Source: PALSA-1006 sp964571195
GTDB lineage: Bacteria; Pseudomonadota; Gammaproteobacteria; Burkholderiales; Gallionellaceae
DNA: 64,000 bases
NCBI GenBank assembly: GCA_964571195.1
Contig: CAZNAD010000005.1
Span: 81,310 to 145,309, forward strand
Reading direction: 5' to 3'
Positions 8,987-18,327 of the stretch are shown here, in pieces. The translations under genes were made by a program, and so were the position numbers. The notes beneath the pieces were generated by a model. The model made no database searches. It was not told the origin of the DNA and saw nothing but the letters and a program-made list of their open reading frames with translations. How positions within the stretch are numbered: position 1 is the stretch's first letter; every line of letters starts with the position of its first letter.

Positions 8987-10225
8987 ATGGAAACTTCTGC
9001 CTCACTCGAACTTGCTAAACACACCTTGCTCATATTCGGCATCATCTTGGGTTTGGGAACATTCTCCGGCCTGATTGCACGGTTTATGAAAATCCCTGAT
9101 GTGGTGGTGTTCCTGCTGGTGGGGATGTTGATCGGCCCCGGCGTATTCGGCCTGGTCGATATCAAGGCGGATTCGACCATCAATCAGTTGATCCTGATCT
9201 TCGGTTCCAGCTATATCCTGTTTGATGGCGGGGCTTCGATACGTCTCAAGGTGCTGAAAGAAGCATGGATTACCATTGTGGTGATTTCAACCATCGGTGT
9301 GCTCATCACGGGAGCCATCACCGGAGTCGCGGCTTATTATTTCCTCGGTGTCCCGCTTATGGTCGCTTTGTTGCTCGGTGCCACCTTGGCCTCTACCGAT
9401 CCAGCGACTTTGGTGCCGGTGTTCAAGCAGGTCAAGATCAGAGAGCGTGTCGCACAGACGGTGATGAGTGAGTCCGCATTCAACGACGCGATGGGTGCGA
9501 TCCTGACCTTCACCGTGTTGGGCGTGGCGATGGGCGCGGGTGAATTCTCTGCCGGAGATGCGCTGGCAGATTTGCTCAAACAATCGCTACTGGGCATTTT
9601 GGTCGGTGGTGTGTTGGGTTATCTGGCCGCAGTGCTGATCGCGCATGAAAAGTTCAACTTTCTTGCCGAGTTTGCCCCCGTGGTGACGTTGATGGCGGTG
9701 ATCGGCGCTTACATGGCAGCGGATGGTTTGCATGCCAGCGGATTCATGGCGGTGTTCGTGTTCGGCATCATGCTGGGCAATGTGGAGTCGCTGGGCTTCA
9801 AGCGCTCTGCCGAAGAAAGCCATCAGTTGGAAGATTTCGTGATGACCACTGCGCTCATCATGCGCATGTTCATCTTCATCCTGCTGGGTACGCAGGTGGA
9901 TTTCGGCTTGATGAACCAATACCTGTTTGCGGGTGTGGCGGTGGTGGTCGTGTTCATGCTGGTGGCGCGTCCAGTCACCGTGTTTCTGTGTGCGCTACCG
10001 GATCGCCGCGCAAAGTGGAGCTTTAAGGAGATGCTGTTCATGTGCTGGACGCGCGAGACCGGCGTGATTCCCGGCGCATTGGCAGGCATGCTGGTCGGCA
10101 TGAATGCTCCGGGCGCACAGATCATCGCCTCGGTCACCTTTATCGCCATCCTGATGACCATCCTGATTCAGGCGACTACCACCAAGTGGCTGGCAAAGAA
10201 GCTGGATCTGCTGGAAGAAGAATAA
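8987..10225 (+). CDS. CPA1-type Na+(K+)/H+ antiporter
   Basis: A 412-residue polytopic inner-membrane protein with about 12 hydrophobic segments. The stretch LLGATLASTDPATLVPV is typical of the CPA1 (NhaP-like) family, and the later SESAFNDAMGAIL holds the Asp residue of the ion-binding region. AGGAAAG precedes the ATG. It is monocistronic: terminators lie on both sides (8859 and 10241). Substrate choice between sodium and potassium cannot be read from sequence. Confidence 0.88.
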   Translation: METSASLELAKHTLLIFGIILGLGTFSGLIARFMKIPDVVVFLLVGMLIGPGVFGLVDIKADSTINQLILIFGSSYILFDGGASIRLKVLKEAWITIVVISTIGVLITGAITGVAAYYFLGVPLMVALLLGATLASTDPATLVPVFKQVKIRERVAQTVMSESAFNDAMGAILTFTVLGVAMGAGEFSAGDALADLLKQSLLGILVGGVLGYLAAVLIAHEKFNFLAEFAPVVTLMAVIGAYMAADGLHASGFMAVFVFGIMLGNVESLGFKRSAEESHQLEDFVMTTALIMRMFIFILLGTQVDFGLMNQYLFAGVAVVVVFMLVARPVTVFLCALPDRRAKWSFKEMLFMCWTRETGVIPGALAGMLVGMNAPGAQIIASVTFIAILMTILIQATTTKWLAKKLDLLEEE

Positions 10226-10240
10226 GCTCCAGTAGTGGCT

Positions 10241-10287
10241 AAGGCCGCAAATCCGGTTATCCGAATTGCGGCCTTTCTGCATTTTTT
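10241..10287 (+). terminator. Rho-independent terminator after the antiporter gene
   Basis: A ten-base stem, AAGGCCGCAA (10241-10250) pairing with TTGCGGCCTT (10266-10275), with a 15-base loop, followed by a T run at 10282-10287. It lies 16 bases after the antiporter stop. Confidence 0.85.
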
Positions 10288-10340
10288 CAGGAGTGAAAGT
10301 CCCCGAGTTTGTCAGGCGGGGGCTTCCCCGCTGATCTCGT

Positions 10341-10691
10341 TTAAGGTGTATCTGCCAGTTGCAGAATGAAGCGCACCAGTTGGCGGATATCGTCCTGCTG
10401 GAGTTCGTCCATATCGTTGGGCTTCATGACGGCATGCCCCCAATTGCTTCTACCGCCAAAGGATACCTTCCTGACTAGGCCGTCTTCCAGTGAGTATTGC
10501 CGCCCCGCGTACACGAAATCCTTTGTGTTCCGGTACTGCGCGGCGATATCTCGCCACGCTGGTCCTTTTAATTTCTGCTCCATTGCATGGCAAGTCGTAC
10601 AACCGTGTTTAACGGCAAGTTCGGGGAACTCTTGCGCGTGACTGCCTGCGGCAAACATCATCATTATCGATGCGATCAACAAGGTTTTCAT
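10341..10691 (-). CDS. Small periplasmic class I cytochrome c
   Basis: A 116-residue protein with a signal peptide (MKTLLIASIMMMFAAGSHAQ) and a single haem c motif CTTCH at residues 31-35. A Met in the segment GHAVMKPND is the likely sixth haem ligand, as in cytochromes c551/c552. It is a plausible single-electron carrier for the lithotrophic chain, but its partner cannot be told. It is transcribed towards the antiporter gene and follows the sensor kinase at 10784 on the same strand. Confidence 0.88.
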   Translation of the reverse strand: MKTLLIASIMMMFAAGSHAQEFPELAVKHGCTTCHAMEQKLKGPAWRDIAAQYRNTKDFVYAGRQYSLEDGLVRKVSFGGRSNWGHAVMKPNDMDELQQDDIRQLVRFILQLADTP

Positions 10692-10783
10692 GACGATTCT
10701 CCAATCTTGAACATAGGGCGCTCACGCCGGAAAAGTTCCGCTCCTCCTTAGAAATGAAATGTGGAGCGATGGCGCTGAGTATG

Positions 10784-12187
10784 TCAGATATTGTACTCGG
10801 GTAGATGATTCGGAAAGCGAATGCGGATGTGTGTGCCTATGCCATCTTTACCAGCATCGAGGCTGAGCTCGGCATTGTGGCGCTTGGCGACTTCCGCGAC
10901 GATGGCGAGGCCGAGGCCGCTGCCGCTCTGCCCGGTACCGAGGATACGATAAAAACGTTCGAATACGCGCTCGCGGTATTGCGGGTCGATACCGGGGCCA
11001 TTGTCTTCCACACACAGCTCGGCACCGCGCTCTCCCTCATTCACACTGACGGTGATATGGCCACCGTTCGGGGTGTAACGGATGGCGTTGTCGATGAGAT
11101 TGTTCAGCATCTCACTCAGGCTGTTCGCATCCCCGCTTATTTCTACAGGTTTAGACATTCCTTCATAGCCCAGATCGATATTTTTTTCCAATGCCATTTG
11201 CACCCAGTTGACGGTGCATTCTTGAGCCAGATGATTGAGATTCAGCATGGAAAAATTATGCATGCTTTGCCCGCCGGGCTCATTGCGTGCCAGTGCCAAT
11301 AACTGGTTGACCAGGCGGATGCCGTGTTTGGTGCTGGTGATAATGTGTTCGAGCGCGTGCTGTTTTTGCTTTGGATCGTCACTGCGCAAGGCCAATTCGG
11401 ACTGGGTCTTTAATCCGGCGAAGGGGGTGCGCAGTTGGTGTGCGGCATCGGCGACGAAGCGTTGCTGGGCGGCCATCACCTGTTTCAGGCGTTCCAGCAA
11501 ATCGTTCACGGCATCGATAAGCGGGCGCACTTCGGTAGGAGCTTTGTCGCCGTCAAGCAAACTCAGGTCATCACGCTTTCTGTTCAATACGTCCTTGCGC
11601 AGGCGCTCGAGCGGACTCAGGCCTTGCTTTAATCCATACCAGACCACGGCGAGGGCGATGAGGGTGAGCAGCAGCTGTGGGATGACGATGTTGGCGAGAA
11701 TACCGCGAATCAGTGCCTGGCGTTGCTGCGTGGTTTCGGAGACATGCAACTGGAGGATTTTGCCATTGGATACATAGGTCAAGCTGACCATGCGCGTCAT
11801 TTGCCCTTCACGCTCACCATTGCTGAACAGAGGGCCGATCCTGCCGCGCCGGTAGGAGAGCGGGCGTAACGTATTGCCGTTTCCCGCAAGCTTTCTGCCT
11901 TCGCTATCGGTGACGGTATAAACCACTCGATCCGGCATGCCGGGGTCTGTGCCGTCTGGCAAAACAGGTATCACATCAAGGCGCTCGTGTCCGGTACCGA
12001 GTTGGAGTTGCGCTGCCACCGCATTGGCGCGTTGCAGCAAGACCATGTCGTAGGGCTGATTCGCGTAGTTTATGGTGGCGAAATAACCGACCACCGTGCT
12101 GACGATCCACAGCAGATAAAGCGAGATCATCAGCCGCTGCATGAGGTAGCTGCGCAGGGAAATGATCTTGGGTTCCGTGGCGCTCAT
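10784..12187 (-). CDS. Sensor histidine kinase (TctE/QseC-like)
   Basis: A 467-residue inner-membrane kinase. A first membrane helix lies near residues 17-36 and a second near 185-205, enclosing a periplasmic sensor domain of the two-component-sensor N-terminal type. The phosphoacceptor box is FVADAAHQLRTPFAG near residue 243. N, G1 and G2 boxes follow (NLIDNAIRYTPNGG, VEDNGPGI, GSGLGLAIVAEV). It pairs with the response regulator at 12249. Because the pair is divergent from a carboxylate-type symporter, it probably senses an organic acid; that is inference. Confidence 0.92.
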   Translation of the reverse strand: MSATEPKIISLRSYLMQRLMISLYLLWIVSTVVGYFATINYANQPYDMVLLQRANAVAAQLQLGTGHERLDVIPVLPDGTDPGMPDRVVYTVTDSEGRKLAGNGNTLRPLSYRRGRIGPLFSNGEREGQMTRMVSLTYVSNGKILQLHVSETTQQRQALIRGILANIVIPQLLLTLIALAVVWYGLKQGLSPLERLRKDVLNRKRDDLSLLDGDKAPTEVRPLIDAVNDLLERLKQVMAAQQRFVADAAHQLRTPFAGLKTQSELALRSDDPKQKQHALEHIITSTKHGIRLVNQLLALARNEPGGQSMHNFSMLNLNHLAQECTVNWVQMALEKNIDLGYEGMSKPVEISGDANSLSEMLNNLIDNAIRYTPNGGHITVSVNEGERGAELCVEDNGPGIDPQYRERVFERFYRILGTGQSGSGLGLAIVAEVAKRHNAELSLDAGKDGIGTHIRIRFPNHLPEYNI

Positions 12188-12248
12188 TTAGCTCAGTTCT
12201 CGCTTGGAGAGATCGAGGGGGAGGGCGAACGGCAAGGTGCCATCCCGC

Positions 12249-12923
12249 TCAAGTCGGTATGTTGTTGATGACGTAACCGAGGCCACGGATGGTGCGAATG
12301 GTCACCCCGGCAGGCTCAATTTTTTTGCGCAGGCGATGGATATAGACCTCGATAGCGTTGCTGCTGGCCTCCTCGGAATAGCTGTACAAGCGCTCAAGCA
12401 ATTGCTCCTTGCTCACGACCCAGCCGATGCGCAGCATCAGCGCTTCCAGCACGCTCAGTTCGCGGGTGGTGAGTTCCAGCGTATTCCCGTTGATCATCGC
12501 CCGTCGCCCGACGCTGTCGAAGGTCAATGCGCCGCAACTGAACAGCGGATTCACACCGCACTGCCCGCGCCGCAACAGGGCGCGTACGCGCGCTTCCAGT
12601 TCGGGCAGGCTAAAAGGTTTACTCATGTAGTCGTCGGCACCGAGGTCGAGGCCTTTGACGCGGTCACCTTCGGCATCACGTGCGGTGAGGATGATGACGG
12701 GAACCTGGCGGTTCTTCTCGCGCAAGCCGCGCAATACGCTGAATCCATCCACCTTGGGTAGCCCCAGATCGAGGATGACCAGATCAAAAGGCTGTTCGCC
12801 GCTGAGGATCAACTTGGCCGCTTGCCCGTCTTTTACGCAATCTACGGCATAGCCGGATTGACGCATGGAGTGGCAAAGGCCATCGGCCAGTACTTCATCG
12901 TCTTCGGCAATCAGGATACGCAT
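12249..12923 (-). CDS. OmpR-family response regulator (TctD/QseB-like)
   Basis: A 224-residue transcription factor. The receiver domain has acidic residues at 8-9 and the phosphoacceptor Asp52 in LVILDLGLP, plus the ILTARD and YMSKPF segments. The C-terminal half is an OmpR winged helix, ending in AIEVYIHRLRKKIEPAGVTI and IRGLGYVI. It is encoded just before its kinase on the same strand and is divergent from the symporter pair starting at 13087, so it probably controls that operon. Confidence 0.93.
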   Translation of the reverse strand: MRILIAEDDEVLADGLCHSMRQSGYAVDCVKDGQAAKLILSGEQPFDLVILDLGLPKVDGFSVLRGLREKNRQVPVIILTARDAEGDRVKGLDLGADDYMSKPFSLPELEARVRALLRRGQCGVNPLFSCGALTFDSVGRRAMINGNTLELTTRELSVLEALMLRIGWVVSKEQLLERLYSYSEEASSNAIEVYIHRLRKKIEPAGVTIRTIRGLGYVINNIPT

Positions 12924-13086
12924 TAGAATGTAAGTGGTGTGTAAGAATTCTGGGTTAGGTTGTACTTAAGGGGCAGATGTATAGTTGAGACATCGCACCT
13001 GTTTCGCATTGGGCTATTCTAAGGGGAAGAGGCGGATTGTCCAAGCAGTACACCAGCGGGGGTTGGGATTTTTTTCAGGGAAAGTG

Positions 13087-13347
13087 ATGCAGCTCAACGA
13101 GAAGCATAGGCAGTATTGGCAGAAGAACGTGCGCTTGACCGGAGTGTTGTTGGCAGTGTGGTTCACTGTGACCTTCGTCGTGGGCTGGTTCGCGCGCGAC
13201 CTGCAATCCATTACCATCTTGGGTTCCCCGTTACCGTTCTATATGGGAGCGCAAGGGGCATTGCTGGTCTACGTCGTGTTGGTCGGATATTACGCTTACT
13301 GCATGGAGAAACTCGATCACGAGTACGGCATGCAGGAAGGGAAGTAG
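13087..13347 (+). CDS. DUF4212 small symporter subunit
   Basis: An 86-residue membrane protein with two helices (LTGVLLAVWFTVTFVVGWFA and GALLVYVVLVGYYAYCMEKL). The N-terminal pattern KHRQYWQKNVRLT is characteristic of DUF4212 proteins, the small partners of VC_2705-type sodium/solute symporters. The ATG at 13087 follows GGGAAAG and is preferred over an in-frame upstream start at 12985. The large subunit begins two bases after its stop. Confidence 0.9.
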   Translation: MQLNEKHRQYWQKNVRLTGVLLAVWFTVTFVVGWFARDLQSITILGSPLPFYMGAQGALLVYVVLVGYYAYCMEKLDHEYGMQEGK

Positions 13348-13349
13348 CG

Positions 13350-15416
13350 ATGGCAGGGCAGATTCAATCCAGTTTCGTCTCGCAACTCAAACGTAACTAT
13401 GCGCTCTATACCGGAGGCTTCATCGGCTTTGTCGTCGTGCTGTCCATCCTTGAGCAGATGGGCGTACCGAATAAGATACTGGGATACATCTTCCTTGGGG
13501 TGACGGTGTTGCTCTACGCGGGCATCGGAATCTTCTCGCGCACTTCGGATGTGTCGGAATACTACGTGGCGGGGCGGCGTGTCCCCGCGTTCTTTAACGG
13601 TATGGCGGTTGGCGCAGACTGGATGTCCGCCGCGAGCTTTATCGGGCTGGCAGGCACCTTGTATCTGTCGGGTTACGATGGCTTGGCTTTTGTGTTGGGG
13701 TGGACGGGAGGCTTTGTGCTGGTGGCGCTGCTGCTTGCACCCTATCTGCGCAAGTTCGGCCAATACACCATCCCCGATTTCCTCGGCGCGCGTTACGGTG
13801 GCAACATCCCCCGTTCCATCGGCGTGTTTGCCGCCATCCTGTGTTCATTCACCTACGTCATCGCGCAGATATACGGAGTAGGACTCATCGTCAGCCGTTT
13901 CACCGGACTGGATTTCAGCGTCGGCGTGTTCGTCGGGCTGGGCAGTATTCTGGTGTGTTCGTTCCTGGGGGGCATGCGCGCAGTGACCTGGACACAGGTA
14001 GCGCAGTACGTCATTCTCATCGTCGCGTATACGATCCCTGTGGTGTGGTTGTCGGTGAAGCACACCGGCAATCCCGTTCCTCAGATGTCTTATGGTTACG
14101 TGCTGGAGCAGGTGACCGCACGTGAACAGATATTGAATGATCCTTTGACACCGGAAGGTGCGCGCGAGGCCGAAGTGCGTGCCATCGTTAAAGCCAAGCA
14201 ACAGGAGACTGAAGCAAAATTGAAAGCACTCGACGCTGGCGGAGCCGTCTATCTGGCAGAAGAAAAATCCAAGATCGCCAAAACAGTCGCAGAGCTGAAA
14301 GCAAAGCGCGATGTTGACCCTGAGGCGCTCAATGCTGCGCAAAAGGCATGGCTAGAGTTTCCTGCGAATGTTGCTATTGCCCGCGCGATGTGGAAAAACT
14401 CTGTAGAGACGGACAGAAGCAAGGCTAGTCCTATTTCCGCACATGCCGAACCCTATGCCGGTACAGATGAAGAGATGCATGATAAAAAGCGCAAGAACTT
14501 CCTCGCGCTGGTGTTGTGTCTGATGGTGGGGACAGCGGCACTGCCGCACATCCTGATGCGTTTCTACACCACGCCGACAGTGAGAGAGGCGCGCAAATCA
14601 GTGTTCTGGGCGCTGTTCTTCATATCGCTGCTGTACATCACTGCTCCGGCATTGGCCGTGCTGGCAAAATACGATGTATATACTTTGCTGGTGGGCTCCA
14701 GCTTCTCCGAACTGCCAAGCTGGGTATCCGCTTGGGCATCAGTGGATAAATCGCTGATGAGTGTCACGGACATCAACAAAGACGGCATCGTGCAACTGGC
14801 CGAAGTCACCATCGGCGGGGACTTGATTGTGCTGGCGACGCCGGAAATCGCGGGCTTACCCTATGTGGTCACCGCGCTGGTGGCGGCAGGAGGGCTGGCG
14901 GCAGCGCTCTCCACCGCAGACGGTCTGATGCTCACCATCTCCAACTCGCTCTCGCACGATGTGTACTACAAGATGATCGATCCACGTGCGCCGACTGGGC
15001 GTCGCTTGTTCATCTCCAAAGCATTGTTGCTTGGGGTGGCGGTGTTTGCGGCGTACATCACCTCGCTCAAGCCGGGCGATATTCTGTTTCTGGTGGGGGC
15101 GGCGTTCTCGTTAGCGGCATCAGCATTCTTCCCCGCATTGGCTATGGGTGTGTTCTGGAAGCGTGCCAACAAGACTGGCGCGATACTCGGAATGATTTCG
15201 GGATTGGGTACCTGTATGTACTACATGTACCAGACCTACCCGTTCTTCGGGGTAAATGCTGCGCTGTGGTGGGACATCAACCCGATCTCGGCAGGCATCT
15301 TTGGTGTACCGGTCGGGTTTGCGGGCATCATCATCGGCAGTTTGCTGACTGCGCCACCGGACAAGGAAACTCAGAATATGGTCGATTATGTACGCTACCC
15401 GAATCTGGAAAATTGA
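13350..15416 (+). CDS. Sodium/solute symporter, VC_2705 subfamily (ActP-like)
   Basis: A 688-residue inner-membrane symporter. The ATG at 13350 follows GGAAGGGAAG; an upstream in-frame start at 13116 overlaps the DUF4212 gene and is rejected. SSS marks include YYVAGRRVPAFFNGMAVGAD and GTAALPHILMRFYTTP. A long charged insertion (roughly residues 245-375, rich in Lys, Glu and Ala) sits between membrane helices, a feature known in this subfamily. Together with the divergent TctDE-like system it forms a regulated organic-acid uptake unit. Confidence 0.88.
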   Translation: MAGQIQSSFVSQLKRNYALYTGGFIGFVVVLSILEQMGVPNKILGYIFLGVTVLLYAGIGIFSRTSDVSEYYVAGRRVPAFFNGMAVGADWMSAASFIGLAGTLYLSGYDGLAFVLGWTGGFVLVALLLAPYLRKFGQYTIPDFLGARYGGNIPRSIGVFAAILCSFTYVIAQIYGVGLIVSRFTGLDFSVGVFVGLGSILVCSFLGGMRAVTWTQVAQYVILIVAYTIPVVWLSVKHTGNPVPQMSYGYVLEQVTAREQILNDPLTPEGAREAEVRAIVKAKQQETEAKLKALDAGGAVYLAEEKSKIAKTVAELKAKRDVDPEALNAAQKAWLEFPANVAIARAMWKNSVETDRSKASPISAHAEPYAGTDEEMHDKKRKNFLALVLCLMVGTAALPHILMRFYTTPTVREARKSVFWALFFISLLYITAPALAVLAKYDVYTLLVGSSFSELPSWVSAWASVDKSLMSVTDINKDGIVQLAEVTIGGDLIVLATPEIAGLPYVVTALVAAGGLAAALSTADGLMLTISNSLSHDVYYKMIDPRAPTGRRLFISKALLLGVAVFAAYITSLKPGDILFLVGAAFSLAASAFFPALAMGVFWKRANKTGAILGMISGLGTCMYYMYQTYPFFGVNAALWWDINPISAGIFGVPVGFAGIIIGSLLTAPPDKETQNMVDYVRYPNLEN

Positions 15417-15473
15417 AGCTGCACAGAAGTTAATGGATGGGCTATTTGTGGCAATGACTCAGGATAAAGAGCT

Positions 15474-16289
15474 ATGACAACTCAGAAACGCACCGTTATC
15501 TACGTGTCGGATGGTACCGGCATCACTGCTGAAACCTTGGGACACGGCTTGCTGGCACAGTTCGACGGCATCGAATTCAGGCCGGTGCGTTTCCCGTTCC
15601 TTGACAGCGAGGAAAAGGTCAGAGACTGTCTGGCACGCATCAATGAACTGAGCCGTCGTGAAGCGGTACGTCCTATCGTTATCATGACGCAGACCAACTC
15701 CGATTTCAGCGCCATCCTGCATCAGGCCGAAGCATTTTTCATCGACCTGTTCGATGCCTTTATCGTGCCGCTGGAGCAGGAGCTTGGCTCGCGCTACACC
15801 CGCGCCGTCGGGCGTTCACACGGCCACGCCAACCCGGAATACAACTCGCGTATCGCCGCGATGAACTTCGCGCTGGCGCATGATGACGGCGTGTCGGACG
15901 TTGATCTTAAAAATGCCGACATCATCCTCGTCGGTGTATCGCGCAGCGGCAAGACCCCCACCAGTCTGTACTTGTCCTTGCAGTTCTCCCTGAGAGCCGC
16001 CAACTATCCGCTCATCCCGGAAGACTTCGAGCGCGGTGAACTGCCATCCAGATTGCAGCCGTATCGCAGCAAACTGTTCGGACTCACCATCTCCCCGGAA
16101 CAACTGCAACGCATCCGCAACGAGCGCCGCCCGAACAGCAAATATGCCTCGCTGGAAAATTGCCGTTATGAAGTCGCCGCCGCCGAAAAGATGATGCGCC
16201 GCGAAGGCATCAAATGGTTCGACACCACAGCGAAGTCGATTGAAGAATTATCGGTGCAACTGATGCAAGAGCTCAACCTGGAGCATTGA
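15474..16289 (+). CDS. ppsR: PEP synthase regulatory protein (kinase/pyrophosphorylase, DUF299)
   Basis: A 271-residue bifunctional regulator that phosphorylates and dephosphorylates phosphoenolpyruvate synthase, controlling entry into gluconeogenesis. The N-terminus YVSDGTGITAETLGH and the P-loop-like GVSRSGKTPTSLYLS near residue 153 are family signatures. It lies downstream of the acetate-type symporter, a sensible metabolic neighbour. GC-rich hairpins follow the stop. Confidence 0.93.
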   Translation: MTTQKRTVIYVSDGTGITAETLGHGLLAQFDGIEFRPVRFPFLDSEEKVRDCLARINELSRREAVRPIVIMTQTNSDFSAILHQAEAFFIDLFDAFIVPLEQELGSRYTRAVGRSHGHANPEYNSRIAAMNFALAHDDGVSDVDLKNADIILVGVSRSGKTPTSLYLSLQFSLRAANYPLIPEDFERGELPSRLQPYRSKLFGLTISPEQLQRIRNERRPNSKYASLENCRYEVAAAEKMMRREGIKWFDTTAKSIEELSVQLMQELNLEH

Positions 16290-16390
16290 GAACGGAAGCG
16301 GAGTACAACTGCTGAGGCATTGAGTTCGAGCAGCAATATTGCGAACCTGATCCTGTTGCTTGCGGAATCAGGGGGTAAGCCAGATTCGGT

Positions 16391-16462
16391 GTAGGGCGGA
16401 ATAGCGCAGCGTATTCCGCCGGATGGTTACATACGGCGCAATGCCCGTTGGTTATTGCGCCT
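16391..16462. repeat. Pair of REP-like hairpins
   Basis: Two back-to-back palindromes. GGCGGAAT pairs with ATTCCGCC (16394-16420), and GGCGCAAT pairs with ATTGCGCC (16435-16461). They lie between the convergent ends of ppsR and the YkgJ-like gene. The form is that of dispersed repetitive extragenic palindromes. They may also serve as a bidirectional stop of transcription; a T run follows at 16474. Confidence 0.7.
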
Positions 16463-16493
16463 TACGCGAGTTGGTTTTTTTACCTTACGAGAG

Positions 16494-17138
16494 TTAAGCG
16501 ATCTGATTTTCAAAGCGGCGACTTTCAGTCACGATGGCACTGGCGATCTTTGTCGGATTTGAATCGTTATCGAGAGTGAGAAAGACCCGGTGGATCTTGA
16601 TGGCGAGCACGGCAACAGCCGTCAGTTCAGTTGGAGCACGACCACTAGGAAAGGCCGAGGCATGCTGTTGAATAAAGGTGACAGCGCTCCGTATGGCTTT
16701 GAGGCGCTGCTGACCATTCGCTGACGAGAACGTAAACTGCCAAGCTCGAACTCTTTCATTTATTCGTTCACTCCACTTACCTTCCATGGACAGGCCAGTT
16801 GCCGCGAGGACTCGGCAATCGAATGTACGACAAGTTGATGGGCGGCTCAAATAGACCGAGCAGTTACCAGCCTTGAGCATTGGACAGCATCCCGAATCGA
16901 GATAACCCATGACCGCATGGCCTTTGGACATTCCAGGTGTACGAAGCAAAAACTGTTTTGGGATGACTGAATGGGCAGATTGATCAGATGGAAGAAGGTG
17001 AACAAATCTTCCTGCGCTGCAACAACCCCGGCAGTCCCCGCAGGGAACATCAATTCCTGTTCCACTTTTGAAAGAATCGAGAATGTTTTGGAGCCATGTT
17101 TCAAAGTCTCCTGCGTCATTTTTTATTGGTTGTGTCAT
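16494..17138 (-). CDS. YkgJ-type cysteine-cluster protein
   Basis: A 214-residue soluble protein with a cysteine array CGDCRGCC near the N-terminus and further Cys in SGCCPMLKAGNCSVY and RPSTCRTFDCR, matching YkgJ-like putative Fe-S or zinc-binding proteins. The in-frame GTG at 17183 with GGGG upstream is an alternative start that would add 15 residues. The function is unknown. It is separated from ylqF by more than 120 bases and may have its own promoter. Confidence 0.7.
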   Translation of the reverse strand: MTQPIKNDAGDFETWLQNILDSFKSGTGIDVPCGDCRGCCSAGRFVHLLPSDQSAHSVIPKQFLLRTPGMSKGHAVMGYLDSGCCPMLKAGNCSVYLSRPSTCRTFDCRVLAATGLSMEGKWSERINERVRAWQFTFSSANGQQRLKAIRSAVTFIQQHASAFPSGRAPTELTAVAVLAIKIHRVFLTLDNDSNPTKIASAIVTESRRFENQIA

Positions 17139-17259
17139 GGTGAAGTTGTGCGTAACTTGATTGTGGTTATCAAATAGAGGCACCCCCGAGTTAATCTGCG
17201 CTATTTATATAAGATTTGCAGATGGGATTATGGGTAACCATTTTTCTACGCCGATCACG

Positions 17260-18189
17260 CTATTCCAAGTCGGCTTGTAATTGTGATTCTGGACTGGTTT
17301 GTGCCGCCTGCAACATCGCCTCTCGCGATGCCGGTGTCTCCAGACTGATGCGCCCCAGCACGCCGTCGCGGTAATCTTGCAGCAAAGTCAGCGCGGCTTT
17401 TTCCAGATCGAACGCGCCACCTTTGATGCGATAGCCGCGTTTTTTTGCTACGGCTTCGATGAGGTGGAAGCCGTCAACGGTAGCCCCCTCTCCCTTGCCC
17501 TCTAGGGGCGAGGGGATGTTGAAGCCGTAGCGTTGCGTGACTAGGGCAGGGTAGTGCTTGATCAGGATGTCGCCGAGGAAGGCGGCGACTTCTTCGTCGA
17601 TGACGGCGTTGCGGCCTATCGAGTGGCTGGCGGCGAGCATGAGGCCGTCGCTGTCGTGTTCGATCTTCGGCCACATCAGCCCCGGGGTGTCGATCAGGGT
17701 CATGTGGTCGTTGAGGTCGAAGCTCTGCTGGCTTTTGGTGACGGCGGGTTCGTCGCCCACGTTGGCGGCGCGGCGTTTGAGCAGGGCGTTCATCAGCGTC
17801 GATTTGCCGACGTTGGGGATGCCCATGATCATCATGCGCAGCGGCTTGAGCGTAGTGCCGCGATGCGGCGCGAGCTTGAGGCACAGCCCCGGTACTTTGG
17901 TGACGTCGCCGGGTTTCTTGCACGACAGTGCGACGGCATGTACCCCTTTCTGGCTGTTGAAGTGATCCAGCCAGGCTTTGGTGGCGACGGGGTCGGCGAT
18001 GTCGGTCTTGTTGAGTATCTTGAGGCAGGGGCGCTGGCGGTGTTCGCGCAGCTCGCGGATCATGGGGTTGCTACCGGCGGCGGGTACGCGCGCATCCAGC
18101 ACTTCGATGACGACATCGATGCGCTCCATGGTCTCGGCGGCTTTCTTGCGCGCCGAGGTCATATGTCCGGGGAACCATTGGATAGCCAT
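17260..18189 (-). CDS. ylqF: Ribosome biogenesis GTPase YlqF/RbgA
   Basis: A 309-residue circularly permuted GTPase that acts in 50S subunit maturation. The G4 motif NKTD comes first (near residue 60), then the P-loop GIPNVGKST, then the G3 motif DTPG, the hallmark order of this family. An odd Pro/Gly-rich segment, SPLEGKGEGATV, near residues 228-240 is encoded by a CCCTCTCCC-type repeat (17484-17516) and probably came from a repeat that fell in frame inside the gene. Confidence 0.92.
   Translation of the reverse strand: MAIQWFPGHMTSARKKAAETMERIDVVIEVLDARVPAAGSNPMIRELREHRQRPCLKILNKTDIADPVATKAWLDHFNSQKGVHAVALSCKKPGDVTKVPGLCLKLAPHRGTTLKPLRMMIMGIPNVGKSTLMNALLKRRAANVGDEPAVTKSQQSFDLNDHMTLIDTPGLMWPKIEHDSDGLMLAASHSIGRNAVIDEEVAAFLGDILIKHYPALVTQRYGFNIPSPLEGKGEGATVDGFHLIEAVAKKRGYRIKGGAFDLEKAALTLLQDYRDGVLGRISLETPASREAMLQAAQTSPESQLQADLE
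17484..17516. repeat. CCCTCTCCC/GGGGCGAGGGG palindromic repeat inside ylqF
   Basis: The segment CCCCCTCTCCCTTGCCCTCT and its partial reverse complement AGGGGCGAGGGG form an imperfect hairpin. Similar sequences lie at 41818-41862 (dsrH-dsrC gap), 49606-49632 (inside dsrN) and 58512-58548 (end of mobB). Here the repeat is translated as part of YlqF. Confidence 0.6.
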
Positions 18190-18327
18190 GACGGGATACT
18201 GGGATGTTGGTTGAGGATGTGTCGCAACGGGGACAGCCCCGAGCTGCGACGACTGAGGGGCGGATTGTACGCTAGCGCTGCCCGACTTGCGACAGCGCGG
18301 CAGAGGCAGGCCGGGACGGCCTCGGGT

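Noticed and set aside
13116..13349. Upstream extension of the symporter gene
   Set aside because: The added 78 codons lie in another frame of the DUF4212 gene and lack membrane segments; ATG 13350 has a good ribosome binding site.
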